Shown here: in pieces, positions 34,985-42,801 of the stretch
How positions within the stretch are numbered: position 1 is the stretch's first letter
Layout of the letters: each line of letters begins with the position of its first letter
Assembly (NCBI GenBank): GCA_017501345.1
Contig: JAFVXC010000030.1
Coordinates: 44,556 to 108,555 of the forward strand
Reading direction: 5' to 3'
From: Clostridia bacterium
Lineage (GTDB): Bacteria; Bacillota_A; Clostridia; Oscillospirales; CAG-272
Length of the DNA: 64,000 bases
Translations under genes and position numbers: made by a program
Notes under the pieces: generated by a model
Database searches by the model: none
What the model was told of the DNA's origin: nothing
The model's input: only the letters and a program-made list of their open reading frames with translations

Positions 34985-36613
34985 TCAAGCCTTTGCCTTT
35001 CTTTTGTCGAGGGCGTTTTTGATGGCGAGACAATCGTTCGTCAAGATGCAATCGACGCCCAGATCGAAAAGAGCCATTGCCTTTTCGGGGTTATCAGAAT
35101 GGCAGTAGTTAACCTTGATCCCGTGCTTGTGTGCGTTAGTGATCATTTCGGGCTTCCACGCGCGATTTACGAGCTGAATCTTGTCAGCCCCGACCGCGAT
35201 CGCGCGCTCGACCATCTCATATTCGCGGTGACCTGCTCCGACGCAAGTGCCGATCTGTGGATACTTCTTCTTCGAGAGTGCGAGCATATCATCGTTTCGG
35301 CTCATAAAATAGCAGTGCTTTTCGCAGTCGTACTTATGAATGAGTGCCGCCATTTCGTCGAGTGATGCTTCGTCGTAGGCCTTGTCCCAGATCTTCACGT
35401 GGATGTTCATAATGCATCTGCCTGCAAATTTCTGAAGGATCTCCTCAAAGGTTGGGATCTTAATTCCCGCAAACTTTTCGCCCTTTTTGATTCCGAAATC
35501 AAGCTCGAGAAGCTCCGCATAGGTGTGATCATACACCTTGCCCGTTCCGGTCGAAACGCGCTCAAGCTTGCTGTCGTGGCTGGAAACGAGCACGCCGTCC
35601 GTTGTTCTCCAGACGTCGAACTCGATCTCCTCGGCGCCGAGCGCGATCGCCGCACCGAAGGCTGCCATGGAGTTTTCGGGTGCTACGGCGTTAAGGCCTC
35701 TGTGGGCGCAGATTCTGGGGTAGGGCATCAGATCGTCGAAGCGGACAACGCTTGCGCCGCCGTTGCGGTAGATCCAGGGGCGTCTGCCGTCCTCAATGTA
35801 TTCGTAGTGAGGCTTGTCGGCTTTTCCGACACCGCCGAAGCCTGCCGCCTTATAATATTTTTTCGTGGGATCGATCTCAACCGTCTCGTAGCCCGCGTGG
35901 CTCTTCATATCGACAAGCACGGTGCCGTCGGGTGCGATCACGCAGCTGCAGCCGCCGATCGGGGATTCCTCTCCTAGAGAGACCGACGCGCGGATCAGGT
36001 AGGAGTTGGTATTGTAGGAAAGAAAGCGGTTGATGATCTCAAGCGCCTGATGGGTATCGGTTCTCTGATGCGAGCAGCCGATGATGACGTCTACGTTCTC
36101 ACGTGCGAGACGCGGGAAGGTCTCGTACATATAGAAGTCGTAGCAGGTCATAAAGCCGTATCTTACCCCTTCGACCTCGATCGTGTAGGGGAGCGCACCG
36201 GGGGTCGAGTAGGAGCTGTCGATCTCAAGACCTCCCACGCTTTCGGGCTTATCCTCCTTCGGAGCGGGGTGAGCCTTATAGTATCTTCCGATCTCGTTTC
36301 CGTCCCGGTCGAGGACGTGTGTGGTGTTCCTCCAACCGTAGTCGCCCTTGTGACCGCAGTTGATGAAAACGTTCGAGTGGCAGCGCTTCGCCATTGCGAC
36401 TGCCGCTTCCATAACGGGCGCGTTGTAACGCTCGATCGACGACATATATGCCTGCTTGCCCTTTTGTGCGGCAGGGATATCGCAGTATTCGGGCATTACG
36501 ATCACGTCGAGGGGCTCGTTGCATTCCTCCATCAGAGCGATCATTCCCTCGAAATTCTTTTGCAGATCATCGGGGTTAAAGGTGTATGCAGGTTGAATAA
36601 TACGTACCTTCAT
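34985..36613 (-). CDS. Nitrilase-superfamily amidase fused to a glycerophosphodiester phosphodiesterase
   Basis: 542 residues with two catalytic domains. Residues 1 to about 290 are a carbon-nitrogen hydrolase with the triad Glu42 (MPEYC), Lys113 (YYKAHPAP) and Cys157 (MTCYD). Residues about 296-535 are a GDPD barrel: CAHRG with His304, APENS, EFDVW with Glu331 and Asp333, and His346 in SSHD. The third metal Glu of the usual NIE(I/L)K is a His (NIHVK, His405). Predicted to cleave an amide (or nitrile) and a phosphodiester, possibly of the same molecule, giving glycerol 3-phosphate. No signal peptide. Located between a D-amino-acid enzyme and two esterases in one operon. Confidence 0.87.
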   Translation of the reverse strand: MKVRIIQPAYTFNPDDLQKNFEGMIALMEECNEPLDVIVMPEYCDIPAAQKGKQAYMSSIERYNAPVMEAAVAMAKRCHSNVFINCGHKGDYGWRNTTHVLDRDGNEIGRYYKAHPAPKEDKPESVGGLEIDSSYSTPGALPYTIEVEGVRYGFMTCYDFYMYETFPRLARENVDVIIGCSHQRTDTHQALEIINRFLSYNTNSYLIRASVSLGEESPIGGCSCVIAPDGTVLVDMKSHAGYETVEIDPTKKYYKAAGFGGVGKADKPHYEYIEDGRRPWIYRNGGASVVRFDDLMPYPRICAHRGLNAVAPENSMAAFGAAIALGAEEIEFDVWRTTDGVLVSSHDSKLERVSTGTGKVYDHTYAELLELDFGIKKGEKFAGIKIPTFEEILQKFAGRCIMNIHVKIWDKAYDEASLDEMAALIHKYDCEKHCYFMSRNDDMLALSKKKYPQIGTCVGAGHREYEMVERAIAVGADKIQLVNRAWKPEMITNAHKHGIKVNYCHSDNPEKAMALFDLGVDCILTNDCLAIKNALDKRKAKA

Positions 36614-36678
36614 AGTGGGAGACTCCTTTTATGCTTTTCTTTTTATTGTCTTGCTTTTATGATGTGCGCTTGCTTCGA

Positions 36679-37740
36679 TCAATGGAAGCAGCCTCTTGCC
36701 GTAACCAAAAATCGATCGACGACCTTGTCACCGTCAAAAAGATAGATGCGGTCGTGAAGATTGACGGTGGAGCAGCAATGCGCGGGAACGAGCAACACCT
36801 TGTCGCCTACGCGAAGCGTCTGTGAAGGATCGTGCAGCTGAAAATGCTCCTCGCTGGCTACGATATGCGACACCGAAAAATCGCGGGGGACGGGCATTCC
36901 CTGATCGACCCCACAGGATTTCACACCTGCGTCGACTACGGCGATCTTGTCATTGACGCTGACTACCGTGGTGAGAATAAACAGGGAAGAGCGGAAGGGG
37001 AGCGCAAGGTCTCCGTAGGTAGCGTCCATAAACAGATAGCTTCCTGCCTGAAGCTCCGTATAAAGATTTTCACGCGCCTTGATGACCGACGTTCCCGTGC
37101 TACCGCCCGAAAGAACTCTGACCTCGATGCCTTTCCCCTTGAGATACTGAAGCAGCGCTTTGATCTTTTCTGTGTTGGCTTTCGTTTGTGCAGCTCTGTC
37201 CTCGATCGAAGCGACGTGAGAGATGTGACCTGCATACGCTTGTATTCCGTCGAACACGAGGTGAGGGCAACGCCCGATCAGCGCGGCAAGCTCCGCTACC
37301 TTTTCCTTGTCCGAAACGCCGCAGCGCTCCATACCGATCTCATATTCCACGAGGCAGTATACCGTGGAGCCTGCCGAGGCAGCCGCCTCTTCGATATCCA
37401 ATATGTTTTTTTCATTGTCAACACATACCGTCAGGCGGCAGGCGTTTGCAAGATGAGCGAGTCGAGATATTTTTTTCTTGTCCACGATCTGATTTGCGAT
37501 CAGGATATCGTCGATCCCGCTGTCCGCGAGGTCAAGTGCCTCGTCGAGCTTTGCGCAGGTGATGCCGACGGCTCCCATCCGCATTTGCTCGTGCGCGATC
37601 GCAGAGCACTTATGGGACTTGTAATGAGGGCGCAGCTTCAGTGAGCTGCCCGACAAAAGCTCGGACATTTTTTCTGCGTTTTCTTCAAAGATCCTTTTGT
37701 CCACGACCAAAGCGGGGGTCGAAATGTTGTTCAGAGTCAT
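36679..37740 (-). CDS. DSD1-type PLP enzyme (D-serine dehydratase / D-threonine aldolase family)
   Basis: 353 residues, fold type III (alanine-racemase-like barrel). The PLP lysine is Lys41 in RPHYKSHKC, and the C-terminal metal motif H-x-C is His321/Cys323 in VPAHCCS. GGSTGTS binds the cofactor phosphate. Members deaminate D-serine or cleave D-threonine to glycine and acetaldehyde; I cannot choose. The start has GAGGAGG upstream. It follows a fold type II D-serine dehydratase by 68 bases. Confidence 0.86.
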   Translation of the reverse strand: MTLNNISTPALVVDKRIFEENAEKMSELLSGSSLKLRPHYKSHKCSAIAHEQMRMGAVGITCAKLDEALDLADSGIDDILIANQIVDKKKISRLAHLANACRLTVCVDNEKNILDIEEAAASAGSTVYCLVEYEIGMERCGVSDKEKVAELAALIGRCPHLVFDGIQAYAGHISHVASIEDRAAQTKANTEKIKALLQYLKGKGIEVRVLSGGSTGTSVIKARENLYTELQAGSYLFMDATYGDLALPFRSSLFILTTVVSVNDKIAVVDAGVKSCGVDQGMPVPRDFSVSHIVASEEHFQLHDPSQTLRVGDKVLLVPAHCCSTVNLHDRIYLFDGDKVVDRFLVTARGCFH

Positions 37741-37808
37741 AATGGTATGAATCCTCCTCTATGTAAGATAATATTGATTTGCAGGCTTGTGCTTTGTAAT
37801 GGGAATGA

Positions 37809-39152
37809 TCAAAATTTATCGTAAACGGCGGCTCCTTGACGGTAATACTTTTCGTATTCGCTCGGCGGCACCATACTTCCGCCGGTAGCCCATACCAGAT
37901 GATAGCCGCGGGGTAGCTTTCCAAGCTTCCTTGCGAGCATAACGGGACCGAACATCCCCGCCAAAGCGCTTGGCTCGAGATGGAGCTCCTCCCGATCTGC
38001 CACCATTTTTAGTAGTGCGCTCATTCTTTCATCGGAAACCGAGTAACAGCCGTCCATAAAATCATACATTTGCTTTCCGACGAAGCCCGATGCTCTTCCA
38101 ACGGCAAGCCCGTCCGCTATCGTTCGGTTATGAATGCCGAAATCGCTTGTGGATATTTGATTGTGCAGGCCGGTTGCCATCCCAAGGAGCATACAGCAGG
38201 ACTGTGTGGGCTCAGCAAAAAAGCAATGAACGTTGTCTCCATACTGCATTTTAAGCCCAAAGGCAACACCTCCGGGACCTCCTCCGACGCCGCAAGGTAA
38301 ATATACGTAAAGGGGCATCTCGTCGGTTATTCTTACGCCTTGCTCGTCAAGCTGCTTTTTGAGTCTTTCTGCAGCAACGGAATATCCCAGAAAAAGCGTC
38401 CTCGAATTCTCGTCGTCAATGAAAAAGCAACGATCGTTTTTGAGAGCGGCTTTTCTGCCGTTTTCAACCGCAGCACTGTAGTCGCTCGCGTATTCTATGA
38501 CCGTAACGCCCCTTGCGCGCAGCAGATCCTTTTTCCACTGTCTTGCATCGGCGGACATATGCACGGTGACCTTGAAGCCAAGTTGTGCGCTTATAATGCC
38601 GATGGAAAGCCCTAAATTCCCGGTTGATCCTACGGCAATCTCGTATTGAGAAAGGATGTCACGGTATTTTTTCTCTGCGAAAGCTGCGTAATCATCTGTT
38701 TCCTTAAGTCCGCACTCCCGCATTGCTATCTTTTCTGCGATGCACAGGACCTCATATATCCCGCCCCGAGCCTTGATCGAGCCGGAAATAGGCAAATGGC
38801 TGTCCAGCTTGATCAGAAGCTCGCCGTTTATGCTCACACCGTATTTTTCTTGTAAGCTCTTCTTCATATTGGGAATCGCCCGAAGCGGAGATTCTATGAT
38901 CCCGTCGTCCTTGGCTGTTTCAGGAAAGGCGATCTTAAAATATCTTGCAAATCGCTGCAGTCTGTCGGATGCATCCTTGATATGAGAACGATTGATCTCG
39001 GATTTTTCAAGTGCTTCGTCAAAAGGAAGCTTGTTTTTATTGATCCAAAGCGTCTCTTCTCCCTTGATTGCATCGCCGAGCACAGGCACCTCGGTGATCC
39101 ATTCATTCACCGTTTTGCCGAATATCTCTTTATTCAAATTTGTATGACTCAT
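37809..39152 (-). CDS. dsdA: D-serine ammonia-lyase
   Basis: 447 residues, the usual DsdA length. It is a fold type II PLP enzyme converting D-serine to pyruvate and ammonia. The PLP lysine is Lys127 in SGSIKARGG, with LDSHLPISG before it; [12 protein letters not shown] and [13 protein letters not shown] are the cofactor loops. First gene of the operon. No dsdX transporter or dsdC regulator is adjacent, which is unusual for dsdA loci. Confidence 0.92.
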   Translation of the reverse strand: MSHTNLNKEIFGKTVNEWITEVPVLGDAIKGEETLWINKNKLPFDEALEKSEINRSHIKDASDRLQRFARYFKIAFPETAKDDGIIESPLRAIPNMKKSLQEKYGVSINGELLIKLDSHLPISGSIKARGGIYEVLCIAEKIAMRECGLKETDDYAAFAEKKYRDILSQYEIAVGSTGNLGLSIGIISAQLGFKVTVHMSADARQWKKDLLRARGVTVIEYASDYSAAVENGRKAALKNDRCFFIDDENSRTLFLGYSVAAERLKKQLDEQGVRITDEMPLYVYLPCGVGGGPGGVAFGLKMQYGDNVHCFFAEPTQSCCMLLGMATGLHNQISTSDFGIHNRTIADGLAVGRASGFVGKQMYDFMDGCYSVSDERMSALLKMVADREELHLEPSALAGMFGPVMLARKLGKLPRGYHLVWATGGSMVPPSEYEKYYRQGAAVYDKF

Positions 39153-39175
39153 CTTAGGCTGTTTCCTTTCATCCT

Positions 39176-39192
39176 GATATAACGATTATATC
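39176..39192. promoter_or_regulatory. Perfect inverted repeat in the dsdA leader
   Basis: GATATAA-cga-TTATATC, 7-base arms with a 3-base centre, lying between the dsdA promoter and its start codon. A repressor site is plausible. Part of it (AACGATTATAT) recurs at 39287. Confidence 0.45.
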
Positions 39193-39210
39193 GTATCGAT
39201 CGCCCTGTTC

Positions 39211-39239
39211 ATTATAGCATAAAAAATCTTGCTTTTCAA
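39211..39239 (-). promoter_or_regulatory. Promoter of the dsdA operon
   Basis: Minus strand TTGAAA (39234-39239), 17 bases, TATAAT (39211-39216). Confidence 0.87.
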
Positions 39240-39306
39240 CCTATATATGAAAAATGCTTGGTAAATGTTTTTTAGAAAGTGAAAAACGATTATATATATA
39301 TAAGAT

Positions 39307-39338
39307 AAGGAAACGGCACGATTGTGTGCCGTTTCCTT
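39307..39338 (-). terminator. Hairpin after the epimerase gene
   Basis: AAGGAAACGGCAC (39307-39319) pairs perfectly with GTGCCGTTTCCTT (39326-39338). An AT-rich run follows on the minus strand, so partial termination is likely. Confidence 0.65.
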
Positions 39339-39380
39339 GCGTTATGCGCCCTTAACAAAGCAGATAGGATCACATTTGTA

Positions 39381-40328
39381 TTAAAGCTTTTCCAGTTCAT
39401 ACCGAATACCGTCCTCCACAGAGGTAAAGTCCTCCTGTGAAAGTCCGGTTACCCGCAGGACCTTGGAGCAGTCAACGTCGCGATTGTAGCGTCTGTCGTG
39501 CTTCCAGGCGAAGGAAAGAGAAGGGCGCGTCCTTACGGAGCTGTGGAAGTCCAGATATTCCTCTTCCTCGCACCAGCGCAGCGTTACCCCCGTGAGCTTC
39601 TGATAGATCGATGCTATTTCTCCCCAGGTAAGCCCGTGCCCGGAATAGATTGAGAAGGCTTCTCCGATCGCATCAGGCTTGAAGAGCAGATTTGCGATCA
39701 GCTTGCCCGAATTGCCTGCCCAGTCAAGTCCTGCGGTGTAGTCACGCGCGATCATCGGGAGAAGAAGCTCCTTCCCCTCCTTCGCACAGCGAACGACTGT
39801 GTCTCCCGAATACATCAACAGGTCGAGCCGTTTGTGTGAAAATGAGATCACGGGACGAACGATCGTCCACGGTTCGCCGCTTCGCTCATTTTTTAAATAA
39901 TCCTCACACTTTGACTTTGAAACGGCATATTTTTCTGTTTCAAGAAATTCCGTGTCGGTGATCACGTCATAAAGCCTCGGCGCAGTCTCCGTGATCGGAT
40001 GCTGCTCATCCGCATACACTCTGTACGAGGAAAGAAAGATGAGATGGTCGGTATTCTCTATCAAGAGGGGATGGATCCTTTTGTAATCGTCAACCTCCTT
40101 GTAGTGAATAAAGTTGACGATCCCATCGTAATGCTTTCTCGAAAACAAATCCTTCAGCAGCTCTTCCGTTGCAAGGCTTTGATGAAAGACGAGCCGTTCA
40201 TTTTCAGATATCTTTTCCTCGGGGCAGATCACCTCCACAACCGCGCCGAGACGAAGAAGCTCCTCCGAAACGTAGGTGCCGAGCGTACCTCCACCAGCAA
40301 TCAGCAAAACTTTTTTATTGGAATACAT
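39381..40328 (-). CDS. NAD-dependent epimerase/dehydratase (extended SDR)
   Basis: 315 residues. The Rossmann motif is AGGGTLGTY (11-19) and the catalytic pair is Tyr134/Lys138 (YAVSK), with Ser100/101 in FLSSYRVY. Nucleotide-sugar epimerases and reductases share this fold; the substrate is unknown. Divergent from an AraC regulator, which probably controls it. Confidence 0.82.
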   Translation of the reverse strand: MYSNKKVLLIAGGGTLGTYVSEELLRLGAVVEVICPEEKISENERLVFHQSLATEELLKDLFSRKHYDGIVNFIHYKEVDDYKRIHPLLIENTDHLIFLSSYRVYADEQHPITETAPRLYDVITDTEFLETEKYAVSKSKCEDYLKNERSGEPWTIVRPVISFSHKRLDLLMYSGDTVVRCAKEGKELLLPMIARDYTAGLDWAGNSGKLIANLLFKPDAIGEAFSIYSGHGLTWGEIASIYQKLTGVTLRWCEEEEYLDFHSSVRTRPSLSFAWKHDRRYNRDVDCSKVLRVTGLSQEDFTSVEDGIRYELEKL

Positions 40329-40348
40329 AACGATACCTCCTTTTTTAC

Positions 40349-40388
40349 ATTATACCGTATTGACAGAAAATCCGAAATATGGTATTCT
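40349..40388. promoter_or_regulatory. Overlapping divergent promoters, epimerase and AraC regulator
   Basis: Plus strand: TTGACA (40360-40365), 17 bases, TATTCT (40383-40388). Minus strand: TATAAT (40349-40354) with only a weak upstream box. The plus -35 lies inside the minus promoter spacer, so one regulator could control both. Confidence 0.7.
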
Positions 40389-40432
40389 ATTTATACGGCA
40401 TATTATTCTGCAAAAGGATGGTGTGAATAGAA

Positions 40433-41188
40433 GTGAATGATACAGTATTCTGCAAAAGCTTCAGATTCAACGAGTTTCGCTTTTATGAAGCGGCGCATCG
40501 GGACAACAGCCGAGGCGTTGACTTTCATTTTATCGGCTTTATGAAGCACGGAAGAGGGCGCATTGTGTCAAAGGATCGTGTTATCGAGATCGAAGAAAAC
40601 GAGATGTTTTATATTCCGAAGGGGTGCAAATATCATTCCTATTGGATTGCCGACGATTACGTTTGCTTTGATTCGATCGGTTTTTTATATTTTCCAACGG
40701 CAGCGCCAAACGGTTACTGCCTGCAAAAAATCGAGCACGATAGCGTCGTGCTTGATGCGTTTATGCCGCTATCGCGTGATAAGACCGTAAACGTGACCTC
40801 AATAGGGACACTGTATCATCTGTTGGGGATTCTGGAATCAAGTCTTGAGGTTGCACCGACCGGTAGGGATGTCGCTGTATATGAAAAGCTCCTCCTGCTC
40901 ATTCAAAAGAATCCGCAGCTGACGATTCCCGAATATGCGGTGCTTTGTGAGGTGAGTGAATCCTTGCTTTACCATTACGTAAAGAGAGCAGTGGGGAAAA
41001 CCCCGAACCGTCTGCGCCAGGAGATCCTGTGTAAAAAAGCGGCAGAGCTGTTGTCTACCACAAACTATACGGTAGAAGAGATATGTGACAAGCTTGGATT
41101 TAGCTCGGCGGCTTATTTCAGGAAGGTCTTTAAGAGCGTATACCAAAAGTCTCCGTCCCATATACGGAAGAATAGACATATGATCTGA
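40433..41188 (+). CDS. AraC-family transcriptional regulator
   Basis: 251 residues. An N-terminal cupin-like sensor domain (VIEIEENEMFYIPKGCKYH) is followed by a C-terminal pair of helix-turn-helix units at about 160-248 (EYAVLCEVSESLLYHYVKRAVG; VEEICDKLGFSSAAYFRKVFK). The start is a GTG at 40433, because an upstream in-frame GTG is followed by a stop; the ribosome site AAAGGA is about 14 bases away, so initiation may be weak. Confidence 0.85.
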   Translation: MNDTVFCKSFRFNEFRFYEAAHRDNSRGVDFHFIGFMKHGRGRIVSKDRVIEIEENEMFYIPKGCKYHSYWIADDYVCFDSIGFLYFPTAAPNGYCLQKIEHDSVVLDAFMPLSRDKTVNVTSIGTLYHLLGILESSLEVAPTGRDVAVYEKLLLLIQKNPQLTIPEYAVLCEVSESLLYHYVKRAVGKTPNRLRQEILCKKAAELLSTTNYTVEEICDKLGFSSAAYFRKVFKSVYQKSPSHIRKNRHMI

Positions 41189-41211
41189 CGGAAGCTTGAA
41201 TTCACATAAAA

Positions 41212-41256
41212 AGTAGGGCTGTCTCACTGAGGTGAGACAGCCCTACTTGGTTTTTT
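41212..41256. terminator. Terminator between the AraC gene and glnA
   Basis: A perfect 17-bp stem, AAGTAGGGCTGTCTCAC (41212-41228) with its complement at 41233-41249 around TGAG, then GGTTTTTT. Same family as 16862 and 26348. Confidence 0.92.
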
Positions 41257-41257
41257 A

Positions 41258-42682
41258 TCAAAGATTGTAATATCGCTCAAATTCAGCGGGATGCGGGATC
41301 TTTGAGAGCTCGAGGCACTCTGCCCGCTTGGTTTTGATGAGATTTGCGATAAGCTCCTTCGGGAAAACGCCTTCCGCGGTGAGATAGTCGTTATCAGCCT
41401 CCAGCGCGTCGAGCGCTTCGGGAAGCGAGGTGGGAAGACCCTTGAGCTTCGCCTTCTCCTCGTCGGAAAGATGGAAGAGGTTGAAGTCGTAGGGGCCCCA
41501 GCCGTTTTCGTGCGGGTCGATCTTGTTCTTGATACCGTCGAGACCTGCCATCAGGATCGCCGCGTAGCAGAAATAGGGGTTGCAGGTTGCATCGGGATTA
41601 CGAAGCTCGAAGCGACGCTTTTCGGGGCTCTTGGCGTAGGCGGGGATGCGAATGACCGCCGAGCGGTTCGAGGTCGCATATCCGACCGTAACGGGTGCCT
41701 CAAAGCCGGGAACGAGACGCTTAAAGGAGTTCGTCGAGGGGTTCGTGATCGCGCAGAGCGACGCGATGTGTCGGAGAAGTCCGCCCATAAAGTAGTGCGC
41801 GGCCTTTGAGAGATGCGCGTAGCCGTTATCATCAGAGAAGACGGGCTGTCCGTCCTTCATAAGAAGCATATGGACGTGCATACCGCTGCCCGCCTCGCCA
41901 TAGATGGGCTTCGGCATAAAGGTCGCGGTCTTGTCATACCTCAGCGCGGTGTTGTGGATGATATACTTGATCATCATCGTTGCGTCCGCCATATGAACGA
42001 CCTCTCCGAGCTGGGGCTCGATCTCAAACTGACCCGATGCGGCAACCTCGGGGTGATGGTAGTTGATCTCGATGCCTGCGTCCTTCATATGCATACACAT
42101 TTCACTGCGGCACTCATAGGAGACGTCAAACGGCTTTGCAATGTGGTAGTTTTTCTGCTTCTGCACGATGACGCCCTTGCCATTGACCGAGCTGTTCCAA
42201 TAGGACTGCTGTGCATCGACCGACGCACCTACGCAGTTCGGTTCAACACTCCAATTTACGTTGTCGAATAGATAGAATTCAAACTCGGGAAGGATATACA
42301 TTTCGTCTGCGACGCCGCTGTCCTGCATTGCTTTTACCGCCGCTTTGATGACGTTTCTCGGATATTGGGGAAGAGGACGGTTCTCGGGAGTGTCGATGAT
42401 CATTGCATTTCCCGTCATCGAGAGCGTGGGGATCGAGCAGAAGGGATCGATCACAGCAGTGTCGGGATCGGGAATGAATACCATATCACTCTTTTCGACG
42501 ACCGCGTAGCCGTAATTCGACGCATCAAAGCCGATTCCGCTTTTCATCGTATCCTCCGAGAAATTTTCTGCGGGGATGGTTACGTGACGGTACTGACCGT
42601 TGATGTCGACCATCTTGAAGTCGACCATTTTGATGCCCTTTTCTGTGATGAGGGCAAGGATGTCTTGTACGCTTTTTGCCAT
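41258..42682 (-). CDS. glnA: Glutamine synthetase type I
   Basis: 474 residues, ATP-dependent synthesis of glutamine from glutamate and ammonia. The N-terminal beta-grasp (DFKMVDINGQYRHVTIP), metal glutamates in LPEFEFYLF and SGQFEIE, and the active-site segments GSGMHVHM and NRSAVIRIP are intact. The adenylylation tyrosine motif is replaced by NLFHLSDEEK (Phe), as in unmodified Gram-positive enzymes. A monocistronic unit with its own promoter; no glnR alongside. Confidence 0.95.
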   Translation of the reverse strand: MAKSVQDILALITEKGIKMVDFKMVDINGQYRHVTIPAENFSEDTMKSGIGFDASNYGYAVVEKSDMVFIPDPDTAVIDPFCSIPTLSMTGNAMIIDTPENRPLPQYPRNVIKAAVKAMQDSGVADEMYILPEFEFYLFDNVNWSVEPNCVGASVDAQQSYWNSSVNGKGVIVQKQKNYHIAKPFDVSYECRSEMCMHMKDAGIEINYHHPEVAASGQFEIEPQLGEVVHMADATMMIKYIIHNTALRYDKTATFMPKPIYGEAGSGMHVHMLLMKDGQPVFSDDNGYAHLSKAAHYFMGGLLRHIASLCAITNPSTNSFKRLVPGFEAPVTVGYATSNRSAVIRIPAYAKSPEKRRFELRNPDATCNPYFCYAAILMAGLDGIKNKIDPHENGWGPYDFNLFHLSDEEKAKLKGLPTSLPEALDALEADNDYLTAEGVFPKELIANLIKTKRAECLELSKIPHPAEFERYYNL

Positions 42683-42718
42683 TTTACGCCTCCGGATTTT
42701 AATTTTTTATATAAGAAA

Positions 42719-42747
42719 AGTATATCATTTCGAGAAACCGATGTCAA
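42719..42747 (-). promoter_or_regulatory. Promoter of glnA
   Basis: Minus strand TTGACA (42742-42747), 17 bases, TATACT (42719-42724). Confidence 0.87.
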
Positions 42748-42801
42748 TAGCTTTTTGGGGGGAATCGGGCGAGAAGCTCGCCCGTGCAGCGTCAGATCGG
42801 A

